From assembly GCA_963843365.1 (NCBI GenBank), contig CAWJKG010000003.1, positions 1,116,001 through 1,180,000 on the forward strand: 64,000 nucleotides of DNA, given 5' to 3'. How positions within the stretch are numbered: position 1 is the first letter of the stretch; every line of letters starts with the position of its first letter. This DNA is from Bog-473 sp963843365 (GTDB lineage: Bacteria; Actinomycetota; Acidimicrobiia; Acidimicrobiales; RAAP-2). Below, one piece after another: positions 1 through 7,836 of this stretch. A program made the translations under genes and the position numbers. The notes under the pieces are model-generated. The model made no database searches, was not told the origin of the DNA, and saw only the letters and a program-made list of their open reading frames with translations.

Positions 1-1
1 G

Positions 2-526
2 CCCTCCCCCGCCTCGCCGGCGGCGTGGGCCGCCGCGGGAGCCGCCGTGCGGACGCTGCACGAGGCGCCGCCGCCGCCCTGGCCGGGCAAGAGTCGGGAC
101 GAGCTGGCGTCGCGCCTCGACGAGGAATGTGTGTGGCTGCTCGGGCACGACGACGTCCTGCCCGCCGATGTGGTCACGCGCAACCGCCGGATCGCCGAAG
201 CCGCGCTGCGACCGTGGAAGCCGGTCTTCGTGCACGGCGACCTGCAACTCGACCACGTGTTCGTCGACGGCGACCAGGTCACCGGTGTCGTCGACTGGTC
301 CGAAGCGGCACCGGGCGACGCCCTGTTCGACCTCGCCATCCTGACGCTTGGGCATGAGGAGAACCTCGGCGACGTCGTCGCCGGGTACGGCACAGAGGTC
401 GATGTCGACGTCATCCGGGCCTGGTGGTCGTGGCGCAGTCTCGTGGCCGCCCGCTGGCTGATCGAACACGGCTTCGACCCGTCCTCGCCGGGATGCGAGT
501 TCGACGTGCTGCGATCGCAGATGTGA
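2..526 (+). CDS. Aminoglycoside phosphotransferase-family protein, 5' end cut by the window
   Basis: This is the C-terminal part of a kinase-like phosphotransferase of the APH/choline-kinase fold; the frame is already open at base 2, so the true start lies upstream. The catalytic loop HGDLQLDHVF matches the family pattern HGDxxxxN, with His in place of the usual metal-binding Asn. It is followed by the metal-binding segment VVDWSEAAPGDALFDLA. Such proteins phosphorylate small hydroxylated molecules (antibiotics, sugars, choline, fructosamine); the substrate cannot be told from this fragment. The gene ends in TGA, and no partner follows closely on the same strand. Confidence 0.85.
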   Translation, partial: PSPASPAAWAAAGAAVRTLHEAPPPPWPGKSRDELASRLDEECVWLLGHDDVLPADVVTRNRRIAEAALRPWKPVFVHGDLQLDHVFVDGDQVTGVVDWSEAAPGDALFDLAILTLGHEENLGDVVAGYGTEVDVDVIRAWWSWRSLVAARWLIEHGFDPSSPGCEFDVLRSQM

Positions 527-596
527 CGTCGCTGACGACGCGGCTCCCGCGGAGGTGCAGATTCTCGGTAGGTGGGGGTAGGTGGAAGCCGTGGAA

Positions 597-740
597 GGTT
601 CGACGACTCGACCGACTTTCTCCTCGGTATGGGAATGGCGCGGGGCCTCCTCGGGCTCGTCGACCCGGACACGCGGGCCGACGTGCTCCGCAGCGTGAGG
701 CCTGACCTCAGCGACAGGTACGAACCTGGTGCACGAGCAC
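597..740 (+). pseudogene. Possible remnant of a SAM-dependent methyltransferase C-terminus
   Basis: The reading frame gives FDDSTDFLLGMGMARGLLGL and then VDPDTRADVLRSVRPDLS. This resembles the C-terminal helices of a class I methyltransferase subfamily common in actinobacteria, where a segment like ADFLxGxGPxRxLLD is followed by a basic helix and a short tail. No SAM-binding domain is found upstream, and the region has no convincing start. It is read as a decayed gene end. The match is by eye only and could be chance. Confidence 0.3.
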
Positions 741-768
741 GACAGAACACCGGTTCACGGCGGGTCTC

Positions 769-1785
769 CTATGTCTGACGTGACCGAGCGATGGGGGCCA
801 ACGGACCACCGAGCTGGAAGTCCTGACGGCCGACGACTCGCACGACGGAATCGACGGCGTCCCTGTCATAGAGCCGCCCGCTGTTGGCCCTCAGTTCAGC
901 GAGCGCGGCCGATTTTCCGAGCGCAGGGCGGTACGGACGATGCGATGCCATTGCTGAAAGGACATCAGCGACGGACACGACTCGCGACCCCATGAGGATG
1001 TCCCCTCCCTTCAGGCCCTGCGGGTAGCCACTTCCATCGAGACGCTCATGATGCTGGAGGATCATGTCGGCGACGGGCTGGGGAAACGGAACGTCCACCA
1101 AGATGTCGTGCCCGGCTTGGCTGTGTGTCTTGACGATCTCGAACTCGGCAGCACTGAGTCGTCCGGGACGCCCAAGTATTTCTGCCGGAATGGCGATCTT
1201 CCCGATGTCGTGGAGGGTCGCCGCCACCTCGATCCCATGCACCTCTTCGTCCGGCAGCCCAAGGTCGCGAGCAACGGCACCGGCGATTTCCGCCACCTGC
1301 CGCTGGTGCCCGGCCGTGTACGGGTCTCGAAGTTCGACCATGTTGGCTGCTGACTCGGTGACGGCATCGAGAGTTGCTTCGAGGCTCGCCAGATAATGAT
1401 CCCGCTCGGTGACGTCATGGCCGTTGATGACGATGCCGGAAATGACCTCGTCCTCGAGGAGATTGGTGGCGACGATCTCGAGCACTCGGGTGTCGCCGGT
1501 CGGAGACACGAATCGAACCTTGTCGGTGGTGGATGTTCCCGGTCGACGGAGAAGCTCAGCGAAGCGTGCCAGTAGCGAGTCCAGGTCTTTGGGATGAATG
1601 AAAGAGAACGCGCTGCGCCCAATAGCTCCGTCGGCAGAAACCCCGAACATCGCCAAGGCAGCAGGGTTCGCGAAGGTTACGTCGCCCCCTCCATCGACCA
1701 CGACAACGAGATTCGGTGAGTGCTCGACGAGCGCTGGGATCCAGTCCGCATGCGCTGTCTCCACCTGGTCGACAAGTGACACCAC
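769..1785 (-). CDS. PAS and HD-GYP domain protein, probable cyclic-di-GMP phosphodiesterase
   Basis: This 338-residue cytoplasmic signalling protein has no membrane segment. A PAS sensor domain covers about residues 15-125 (PNLVVVVDGGGDVTFANPAA). An HD-GYP domain covers about 145-330, with the HD pair at 192-193 (LHDIGKIAIP) and the signature HHERLDGSGYP at 245-255. HD-GYP proteins hydrolyse cyclic-di-GMP at a binuclear metal centre. The GYP triplet and metal ligands are intact, so it is probably active. The GTG start is the one that keeps the complete PAS domain. Two PilZ proteins (29-30 kb) and a GGDEF-like protein (46-47 kb) elsewhere in the window fit a cyclic-di-GMP network. The gene is not in an operon. 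Confidence 0.9.
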   Translation of the reverse strand: MVSLVDQVETAHADWIPALVEHSPNLVVVVDGGGDVTFANPAALAMFGVSADGAIGRSAFSFIHPKDLDSLLARFAELLRRPGTSTTDKVRFVSPTGDTRVLEIVATNLLEDEVISGIVINGHDVTERDHYLASLEATLDAVTESAANMVELRDPYTAGHQRQVAEIAGAVARDLGLPDEEVHGIEVAATLHDIGKIAIPAEILGRPGRLSAAEFEIVKTHSQAGHDILVDVPFPQPVADMILQHHERLDGSGYPQGLKGGDILMGSRVVSVADVLSAMASHRPYRPALGKSAALAELRANSGRLYDRDAVDSVVRVVGRQDFQLGGPLAPIARSRQT

Positions 1786-1949
1786 CTAGAGAGCATCGAC
1801 AACCTGCGGCCAGACCTAAAGAACCGCTGGCCAAACCATTGGGATAGGCCTTCCTCATCAAGCTCGACCTATCCTTCGCCAGAGCTCGATGGTCGACTGA
1901 CCCCTCGAGAAGGACCCGACTGCTACTCCTGCGATGAAGGGTCGTAAGA

Positions 1950-2285
1950 GTGTCGCCAAAATCAACCGAGTTCGAGTTCATCCTCCCCAGGGGCTACCGC
2001 GACGAGAACAGCCGTCTGCACAGGACGGGAGTAATGCGCCTGGCGACGGCCCGCGACGAACTCGAGACCCTCAGGGACCCGTCGATCAGTGGACCCGATG
2101 ACCCTCACCTCACGATCTTGGTCCTCTCGAGGGTCATCGTGTCTCTGGGGACGATGACGACCGTATCGACAGGCGTGATCGAAAACCTCTCTGCAGCTGA
2201 CCTTGCTTATCTTCAGGACTTCTATGCGGTGATCAATTTCGGCGATGAAGAGAATGACGCGGCGCCCACGGAGCCTCGCGTATGA
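1950..2285 (+). CDS. Small contractile tail / phage tail assembly-type protein, orphan
   Basis: The 111-residue protein starts with FEFILPRGYRDENSRLHRTG and continues VMRLATARDELETLRDP, LTILVLSRVI, ENLSAADLAYLQDFYAVIN. From memory this pattern belongs to a short protein found in phage-tail and extracellular contractile injection gene clusters of actinobacteria and cyanobacteria, often annotated as tail assembly or chaperone-like. Its role there is not well defined. No sheath, tube, baseplate or AAA ATPase gene lies nearby, so it is an orphan copy here. The start is GTG; a later ATG would remove the conserved N-terminus. The short acidic end (GDEENDAAPTEPRV) is typical of disordered tails. Confidence 0.6.
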   Translation: MSPKSTEFEFILPRGYRDENSRLHRTGVMRLATARDELETLRDPSISGPDDPHLTILVLSRVIVSLGTMTTVSTGVIENLSAADLAYLQDFYAVINFGDEENDAAPTEPRV

Positions 2286-2559
2286 CGCTCACTGAGGCTC
2301 GCGGTCACTGCGGGGATTGTCCTTTCTCGACGACACGGGTGCTTCACGTTCTGCATGGGTCTTAGGCCCACGAGGTCGCCAGTGCGCCCGGACGGCGACG
2401 GGCTGCACAAAGTCGTGTGGGTGCATCCTTCAGATGTGTTGTTCATCACCCAGAACCGGGCAGGGCGACCCGCTTCGATGTCGCCGGAGAGAGGCGGCGC
2501 AGAGACGTTCGGCCGGAGGAGCGGTGCGACTTCAGGTCTGGCAGATCGGGGCTCAGACC

Positions 2560-2880
2560 TCAGACGGTGAGGTCGATTTGGCCCCTCCGGGCGGGCAAGT
2601 CGATCCATTGGGCGCCGCGTCTGTGGGTTGCCGTCTGTATCGGCATCCTTGAGTACACGTCTGAACTTGCTGCCGGAGAACTCGATCGCCGGTCCCGAAG
2701 GTGTCGACGTTCCCTCTTGCGGGGCGATCCGTCTGACGGGGCCTGGCTTTCGTGGTCGTTGAGCGCATTTGCCAACAGTCGATATGCCCTCTCCGTCAGG
2801 GCGGCAGCTTCGGCATCGAAGCTCGTTGACTGTGCTTTGTTCAGCAGTTTGTTCGCCAACCCGAGCGTGACCTGGTCCAT
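2560..2880 (-). CDS. DUF2786-domain small protein with arginine-rich tail
   Basis: The first 45 of 106 residues (VTLGLANKLLNKAQSTSFDA, then EAAALTERAYRLLANAL) match the start of the DUF2786 domain, whose pattern is a lysine/leucine-rich helix, a T/S-x-x-E-A-E-A turn and a second helix. DUF2786 proteins are of unknown function and occur in phage and actinobacterial genomes. The remainder (RKRERRHLRDRRSSS and onward) is basic and low-complexity, unlike the rest of the family. It could be a disordered nucleic-acid-binding tail or the result of a frame change after the domain. The start is ATG with no clear Shine-Dalgarno sequence. Confidence 0.5.
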   Translation of the reverse strand: MDQVTLGLANKLLNKAQSTSFDAEAAALTERAYRLLANALNDHESQAPSDGSPRKRERRHLRDRRSSSPAASSDVYSRMPIQTATHRRGAQWIDLPARRGQIDLTV

Positions 2881-3128
2881 AGTGCGTCCAGATTACGAGA
2901 GCGCTTGAGAAAGCACATCCCTACGAACGGCCCATCTTTCCCAACGCCGCCACAACCTTGGCGAGCGCTTTCAACCGGCAGTGTTCTCCGAACCCGAAGT
3001 GACAACAGGGTCGGTCAATTCGTCGAACCTCGTGCGGAGGAGCCTGCGGGCCCTCCTGCGCGTCGTACTGCAGGAGAACGTCGGTGTCCCCGTACACCGG
3101 CTCGGTGCTCTTCGCGACCGCTCAGAGA

Positions 3129-3716
3129 TCAGCAGGGCTCTGCGGCCGTCAGCTGCTCCTCAAAAGGGATCGTGCCTGAAAGGGTGACGTCTGCGAAGCA
3201 CTCTGGCTCATCGCGTGCCATGTATCCCACCTCATCCTCGAACCACTTGTTCCACTGTTCCAAGACTTCGTCTTGGGTACCCATCGCGGCGTCCCGGGCG
3301 GTCCCTCGTTCGATACACACCTCTCTGGGAGCACTGACGAAGATTGCAAGACTCAGGAACTGGCGGAACTCTCGTCTTAGTGAGCCGACTCCCTCGAGGA
3401 TGAGAGCACCCGTGACCGGCTGATCGACAACCGGTTCGGGCTCGTGTTCCGGCCACCACTGCGAGCGTGGATAGCTCAAGGTCCGAGCTCCCGACCGCAG
3501 GGGCTCAAAGATGCGCCCTATGACGAGGGGCCACCAGTCCTTGGGGTTATCCCAGCTGGCGAAATCGTCCGTCTGCACGATTTCGGCACCAAGCCGTTTG
3601 CCCAGATGAGCCGCCAGAGTGGTCTTACCTGAACCTCCGTGTCCGTCGATCCCGATGACCTTGGTCGATCCGGCCTTTGGGGGCCGCTGTTCGAGGATCG
3701 ATTCAAGGTCGAACAC
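3129..3716 (-). CDS. P-loop kinase of the uridine kinase / AAA-18 type
   Basis: The 195-residue protein has a Walker A motif near residue 25 (IDGHGGSGKTTLAAHLGKRL) and a DDF segment (QTDDFASWDNPKDWW) like the substrate and magnesium site of uridine-kinase-like NTPases. It also has a LILEGVGSLR strand equivalent to Walker B. The later part (EQWNKWFEDEVGYMARDEPE) matches the lid and C-terminal helix seen in small actinobacterial proteins labelled uridine kinase. It is predicted to transfer the gamma-phosphate of ATP to a nucleoside or other small hydroxyl compound; the substrate is not known. The gene stands alone, with about 90 bases before the next gene on the same strand. Confidence 0.75.
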   Translation of the reverse strand: MFDLESILEQRPPKAGSTKVIGIDGHGGSGKTTLAAHLGKRLGAEIVQTDDFASWDNPKDWWPLVIGRIFEPLRSGARTLSYPRSQWWPEHEPEPVVDQPVTGALILEGVGSLRREFRQFLSLAIFVSAPREVCIERGTARDAAMGTQDEVLEQWNKWFEDEVGYMARDEPECFADVTLSGTIPFEEQLTAAEPC

Positions 3717-3809
3717 TCAGCGGAACCTACCTGAGCCACGGTCTCCTGTGGATCCCGGAATCTCAGCCATGTGAGGTGTCCCGAACGCCGGGAGTTCCTT
3801 TCATTCGGC

Positions 3810-4412
3810 TTACAGCCCCGCCAGCCGCGGACCGTCCAGACTCGGCAGAACCTGGAGGCGATTGGCCACGAGAAGCACGAGGTCGATGGCCTTTCCTCTC
3901 ACCTCCGGTCCATCTCCTCTCACCCAATCGAGATCGGTCGCGACCAAGCGGCGACCCCGCTGTGGTTCGGCGTGGACGACCATTCGACCTCGTTTCCAGA
4001 AGGCGTCCAGCACAGGGATCGCGTCGGCTGGCGGCGCATCCACATCGAGGCCGAGCGGCCGGAAAGCATCCGCGCTGTGGATGAGGACATCAGCCAAACC
4101 CATCGCCTCGGGAAATCCAGGAGGACGAAAGCCCCCCTCGCCCGCATTGCGGAGTCGATCGGCCAGCTCCGGGACCGGCACGTCACCGAGCCGTTTCGCT
4201 GCCTCACCCACGGCTCGGTCTGGTTTCAGCCCTCCTCGAAGGACGTCGCCCACCATCGACCAAAGCGTTCCCTCGGCGCCTCGCACAAGGTGGGCGAGCA
4301 CGTCGCGCACCTTCCACCCCGAGCACCACGAGGCTGAGTTCCACGCCGCCTCGTCGAGTGCTTCGATCTGGTCGGCGAATTGCCGGCGCAGTCGAGCGAT
4401 CTCTTGGGTCAC
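3810..4412 (-). CDS. DinB-like maleylpyruvate isomerase family protein
   Basis: The 200-residue protein has the four-helix DinB/MDMPI layout. The N-terminal helix WCSGWKVRDVLAHLVRGAEG carries the conserved W-S-x-x-D-V-x-x-H metal motif, and LADVLIHSADAFRPLGL gives the second histidine site. The C-terminal part (LVATDLDWVRGDGPEVRGKA) matches the actinobacterial TIGR03083-type family. Proteins of this kind are mycothiol-dependent transferases or isomerases that bind a divalent metal; the substrate is unknown. Two GTG codons are possible starts, at 4412 and 4427. The nearer one gives a protein starting at TQEIARLRRQF, as in relatives. The gene diverges from the wall-hydrolase gene at 4586. Confidence 0.8.
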   Translation of the reverse strand: MTQEIARLRRQFADQIEALDEAAWNSASWCSGWKVRDVLAHLVRGAEGTLWSMVGDVLRGGLKPDRAVGEAAKRLGDVPVPELADRLRNAGEGGFRPPGFPEAMGLADVLIHSADAFRPLGLDVDAPPADAIPVLDAFWKRGRMVVHAEPQRGRRLVATDLDWVRGDGPEVRGKAIDLVLLVANRLQVLPSLDGPRLAGL

Positions 4413-4469
4413 GTTTACAGGCCCCACACCCTGAGTCTTACAAACCGGCGGGCCGCACCGGCCTCGGTA

Positions 4470-4572
4470 CTTTCCCCGTACGCCGCTGCCGGGTACGGGG
4501 AGAGGGAGCAACGCTCTGACAGGACGCAAAGCCGACCGTTCCCTGACGTGGCATTTGAGGTCCCCTCTCGGC
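4470..4572 (+). promoter_or_regulatory. Structured 5' leader of the wall-hydrolase gene, possible riboswitch
   Basis: The 145 bases before the ATG at 4586 fold strongly by eye. A 12-bp stem pairs 4470-4481 with 4493-4504, including one G-U pair. A small GAGC-AAC-GCTC hairpin lies at 4506-4516. The string GGACGCAAAGCC at 4522-4533 is identical to the core of cyclic-di-GMP-I (GEMM) riboswitches. GCCGA (4531-4535) can pair with TCGGC (4568-4572). The other GEMM block, GGCAAACC, is not present in recognisable form, so the identity as a GEMM switch is doubtful. Actinobacterial NlpC/P60 genes often have leader riboswitches, which makes regulation by RNA structure reasonable. Confidence 0.35.
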
Positions 4573-4585
4573 GCCTGGGAATCCG

Positions 4586-5554
4586 ATGAAGGGCATCGTC
4601 GTCCTTGCGCTGGCCGTCGGGATGGCGGTGGCCGTGATCGGGACGGCGATTCTGGCTTCGGCGGCCTCGCTGCTCGGTGTCGGCGGTGGCGCTGATGGCG
4701 TTCCCGCAGCATCTTCAGCGGCCACGGCCCAGATCCCTCCCGCCATGCTGACGCTGTACCAACAGGCGGCAGACACGTGTCCCGGACTCCCCTGGACGAT
4801 TGTGGCCGCCATCGGCACCATCGAGTCGGACAACGGCCAGTCGAACCTGCCCGGCGTCCACAGCGGCGCCAACGCCGCCGGCGCCGAAGGACCGATGCAG
4901 TTCGAGCCGGCGACGTTCGCCGAGTACGACGAACCGGTCCCTCCGGGCGGGGCGGCCCCGCCCAGCCCATACGATCCGACGGATGCCGTGTACGCGGCCG
5001 TGCGGCTCCTGTGCACCAACGGCGGCGCGGGTGGGGCGGACATCCCGGGCGCTGTCTACGACTACAACCATTCCGCCCACTACGTCTCCCAAGTGCTCGA
5101 GTTGGCCCAGTCGTATGCCGCGGTCTCCCCCGGCACTGCGACGGCAGCAGGCGACGGTGCGGGAGCGGTCGCCGTCTTCTGGGCCCTGTCCCAAATCGGC
5201 ACACCGTATGTCTGGGGCGGGGAGACACCCGGCGTCGGCTTCGACTGTTCGGGGCTCGCGCAGGCCGCGTACGCCGTTGCCGGTCGTTCTCTGCCACGGG
5301 TGGCGCAGGACCAATACGACGCGACGCCGAAGCTCGCCCCCGGAGCGGCCTTGGAGCCGGGTGACCTCGTCTTCTTCGGCGCAGGCCAAGACGCAATCGA
5401 CCACGTGGGCCTGTTCGTCGGGATCATCGGGGGGCAGGACGTCATGGTCGATGCACCCCATACCGGCGCCGATGTGCGGGCCGAGGCCTTCCCCGCTACG
5501 CCTGGCGCGAGCTTCGGCGGTCTGCTCTATGTCGGGGCGACCCGGCCGGTGTGA
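4586..5554 (+). CDS. Secreted lytic transglycosylase and NlpC/P60 peptidoglycan hydrolase
   Basis: This 322-residue exported enzyme has an N-terminal hydrophobic segment (residues 5-30) that acts as a signal or anchor. A lysozyme-like/SLT transglycosylase domain covers about 50-175, with the likely catalytic Glu in AAIGTIESDNGQSN and the motif EGPMQFEPATF. An NlpC/P60 peptidase domain covers about 190-320, with its Cys in FDCSGLAQAAY and His in DHVGLFVG. The two domains cut the glycan strand and the stem peptide, respectively. The arrangement resembles wall hydrolases of growth and of conjugative elements, but no transfer genes are nearby. ATG start; the leader upstream is strongly structured. 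Confidence 0.9.
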   Translation: MKGIVVLALAVGMAVAVIGTAILASAASLLGVGGGADGVPAASSAATAQIPPAMLTLYQQAADTCPGLPWTIVAAIGTIESDNGQSNLPGVHSGANAAGAEGPMQFEPATFAEYDEPVPPGGAAPPSPYDPTDAVYAAVRLLCTNGGAGGADIPGAVYDYNHSAHYVSQVLELAQSYAAVSPGTATAAGDGAGAVAVFWALSQIGTPYVWGGETPGVGFDCSGLAQAAYAVAGRSLPRVAQDQYDATPKLAPGAALEPGDLVFFGAGQDAIDHVGLFVGIIGGQDVMVDAPHTGADVRAEAFPATPGASFGGLLYVGATRPV

Positions 5555-5704
5555 CGCGGTGACGGGGACACGTGGTTCCCGTTATGCCGGCATCCGTGCC
5601 CCGTGCCGCCGTGCCGCACCCCGGGGCTGGGTTACTCTGGAGCCGGAGCGGTAGGCGGCCGGGTGTGTGCGTGCATTGCTGATGCTGAGTGAGAATGTGA
5701 CACC

Positions 5705-6472
5705 GTGAACGCCCGTACGAAGCTCACCGCTCTGGCCGACTCGTTCGGCGCTCGGACAGCCGTGGCCAAGGGTCGTGACCGGCTGGTCGATCTCCTCAAC
5801 GGAGACCACGGCGGGAGCATCGCCCGAAGAAACCAACTGGACGACCAGCACCTCATTCTGTTGCTCAGCTTCGGGCTACGGCCAACGTCCAACTGCCTTG
5901 ACGTCGGCGCCCACCGGGGATTGTTCCTGGAACACTTCCCCCGACTGGCTCCGTTGGGACACCACATCGCCTACGAGCCGTTGCCCGAACTGTGCGCCAA
6001 GTTGGTGCAAAGGTTCCCCGAGGTCGATGTCCGACAGCGAGCGCTGTCAAACTATGACGGCGAAAGTTCGTTCGTCCACGTGCTCGGCCTGGAGGCTCTG
6101 AGCGGTCTGCGGGAGCGCAACTACCGCCGTCCGGTCACGACCGAGACCATCACGGTCACAGTCGAGCGCCTCGACGACCACCTGCCTGAGGGGTGGTTGC
6201 CCGACTTCGTGAAGGTTGACATAGAAGGCGCCGAACCACTCGCCTTTGAGGGCGCCATTCGAACGCTCCGGCAAGCGAAGCCCGTGATCGCGTTCGAGCA
6301 CGGACGGGGCGGGAGCGAAGATTACGGGGTGTCCGACGACGAGCTGCATAAGTTGCTCTGCAGCGACGTCGGGCTTCGCCTCTTCGACATGGACGGCCAC
6401 GGCCCTTTCGATCTGGTGCAATTCCGTGACGCGCTCGCAGGCGGTCGCTGGAATTGGGTCGCTCACGAATAG
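5705..6472 (+). CDS. FkbM-family SAM-dependent methyltransferase
   Basis: The 255-residue protein has SAM-binding motif I NCLDVGAHRGLFLEHF near residue 61, an acidic loop IAYEPLPELC, and the FkbM-typical VKVDIEGAEPLAFEGA near 170, which is followed by KPVIAFEHG. FkbM enzymes methylate hydroxyl groups on sugars, polyketides or lipids, often in surface glycan or secondary-metabolite clusters. No such cluster surrounds it, so the substrate is unknown. GTG start, 150 bases after the wall-hydrolase gene. It converges on the cupin gene at 6585. Confidence 0.88.
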   Translation: MNARTKLTALADSFGARTAVAKGRDRLVDLLNGDHGGSIARRNQLDDQHLILLLSFGLRPTSNCLDVGAHRGLFLEHFPRLAPLGHHIAYEPLPELCAKLVQRFPEVDVRQRALSNYDGESSFVHVLGLEALSGLRERNYRRPVTTETITVTVERLDDHLPEGWLPDFVKVDIEGAEPLAFEGAIRTLRQAKPVIAFEHGRGGSEDYGVSDDELHKLLCSDVGLRLFDMDGHGPFDLVQFRDALAGGRWNWVAHE

Positions 6473-6584
6473 GACCCCGACGACCGACCAGCGAAGTTGT
6501 GCCAGGAACACACACACTCCGGCTCCAAGGCGGTACTTCCCGAAGGCCGGTGACGAGTACCAGCCTCCTGCACCCGTGCAGGGT

Positions 6585-7100
6585 CTACGCCAGGCCCAGT
6601 TGTGCAGCCAGGCTGGGGCCGACCACCGTCACGCCGTACTGCGCGTGGAACCGGTCGAGGGCGTCAGGGTCACCCGAGGCCGCGACCTCTTCGATCTGAC
6701 CGATGTAGTCGTCGAAGCCGATGCCCGGCGTCATCAGATTGATCACTCTGCAGGGCCGGTCGGCGTGCGCGTTGGTGAAGGAGTGGGGTATGCCCGGCGG
6801 AGCCGTCCCGAAGTCGCCCGGGCCCAGCTCGACGATGTCGTCACCGATCTGGACGCTCAGGATGCCGTCGAGGACATAGAACGTGTCCTCCTGCGCGGCA
6901 TGGATATGCAACCCCGGGCCCGTGCCGTAGGCGACATCCGAAACAAGGAAATCGAAGCGGCCCTCGTTGTCGCGCCCGTTCGCCTTCCAGACCCAGCCCG
7001 GTGCGTCCCGCAACACGTACCCGTCCACGTCCTCGGCCCTGCCTTTCCCCACGTCCCCCGGAACATCATAGAAAGCCACGGCTCGAAGGCCCCCAGGCAT
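6585..7100 (-). CDS. Cupin-domain protein
   Basis: The 171-residue single-domain cupin has motif 1 around residues 63-80 (GLHIHAAQEDTFYVLDGILS), with two His, and motif 2 around 100-115 (FGTAPPGIPHSFTN), with the third His. The expected Glu or Gln ligand is in the segment QEDTF. Small cupins bind a metal and act as oxygenases, isomerases or sensors; the activity cannot be assigned. It starts 2 bases after the stop of the DUF2510 gene, so the two are probably co-transcribed. Confidence 0.82.
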   Translation of the reverse strand: MPGGLRAVAFYDVPGDVGKGRAEDVDGYVLRDAPGWVWKANGRDNEGRFDFLVSDVAYGTGPGLHIHAAQEDTFYVLDGILSVQIGDDIVELGPGDFGTAPPGIPHSFTNAHADRPCRVINLMTPGIGFDDYIGQIEEVAASGDPDALDRFHAQYGVTVVGPSLAAQLGLA

Positions 7101-7102
7101 GA

Positions 7103-7393
7103 TCAGGATGCTTCTGCGGCACCGGCTCCCGGCGGCGGATCCGTCGCCGGGACGCCACCGTCCATGACGTGCTCGGTCCAGGCTGATCCCGACCAGTAGC
7201 GCTGCTCATGCCGGCCGGACGGGTCGATCAGCCAGCCGGGAGCGATACCGGTGAAGCCGGCCCGGTCCGATACATCGTCGCCGAGGTCGGAGGCCGGTGA
7301 CGCCGCCACACGGTCGCTCGTGGCATCCCTCGGAGCAGCGGCGGGCGGGCGCGCCCAGCGGCGCCGCTGCGCCGGGAGCATCCGCACCAGGAA
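7103..7393 (-). CDS. DUF2510-domain small protein, N-terminus uncertain
   Basis: The C-terminal half (APGWLIDPSGRHEQRYWSGS, then AWTEHVMDGG) is a clear DUF2510 repeat, a short tryptophan-rich module usually found next to membrane segments in actinobacteria. The only in-frame standard starts are an ATG ending at 7387 and a GTG ending at 7393. However, the frame stays open to 7456 and encodes TYFYGHGSWLFLVVFAVFF, a convincing membrane helix, with no start codon before the TAA at 7457-7459. Either the start codon has been lost by mutation or sequencing error, or a non-standard start is used. The gene lies in tandem with the cupin gene. Confidence 0.6.
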   Translation of the reverse strand, partial: FLVRMLPAQRRRWARPPAAAPRDATSDRVAASPASDLGDDVSDRAGFTGIAPGWLIDPSGRHEQRYWSGSAWTEHVMDGGVPATDPPPGAGAAEAS

Positions 7394-7512
7394 GAAGACG
7401 GCGAAGACGACCAGGAAGAGCCAGGAGCCGTGCCCGTAGAAATACGTGACGACAGGTTACGGGCTCGGGCCGGTGGAAAGGACGGCAGCCCCTTCGGGTG
7501 CCGGCCGGAACG

Positions 7513-7836
7513 TCAGCTCGAACCTGGGCCGTGCGCCGATTCTCCGGCGGCATCGCAGCCCGACCGGTGTCCGCCGATGGCGCCGCACGCGGGGCAGACC
7601 CGATCGGCCCAGCAGGCCGGATCGCCGCCCGCCGCCCCGGACTGGGCTCCCTCCTCGTCGCAGATCCTGCACTCGAGCGGGGTGCCGAAGTGCCCCCCTC
7701 TCCCCTCTTCGGTGAGCACCCAGGGCCGCTCCTGCCAGGGCGGCCGGTGCCGCACGTGCTGGCGATGGCCGCACTCGAGCAGCGCGACCCAGTCCCCTTG
7801 GGCGTCCTTCTCGAAGCCGACGATGGCGCGGCGCAC
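7513..7836 (-). CDS. DUF3565 protein with extra C-terminal zinc-knuckle-like tail
   Basis: Residues 1-60 carry the full DUF3565 signature: FEKDAQGDWVALLECGHRQH, then VRHRPPWQERPWVLTEEGR and CRICDEEG. The conserved Cys/His pattern suggests metal binding; the function is unknown. Unlike most short family members, the protein extends past residue 75 with CPACGAIGGHRSGC, a second possible metal site. The GTG start is immediately next to the stop of the ClC channel gene, so it is probably translated from the same mRNA. The linkage to a chloride channel is unexplained. Confidence 0.75.
   Translation of the reverse strand: MRRAIVGFEKDAQGDWVALLECGHRQHVRHRPPWQERPWVLTEEGRGGHFGTPLECRICDEEGAQSGAAGGDPACWADRVCPACGAIGGHRSGCDAAGESAHGPGSS

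Noticed and set aside
4470..4572. Firm call of a cyclic-di-GMP-I riboswitch
   Set aside because: Only one of the two core blocks is present; the element is reported as a structured leader with low confidence.
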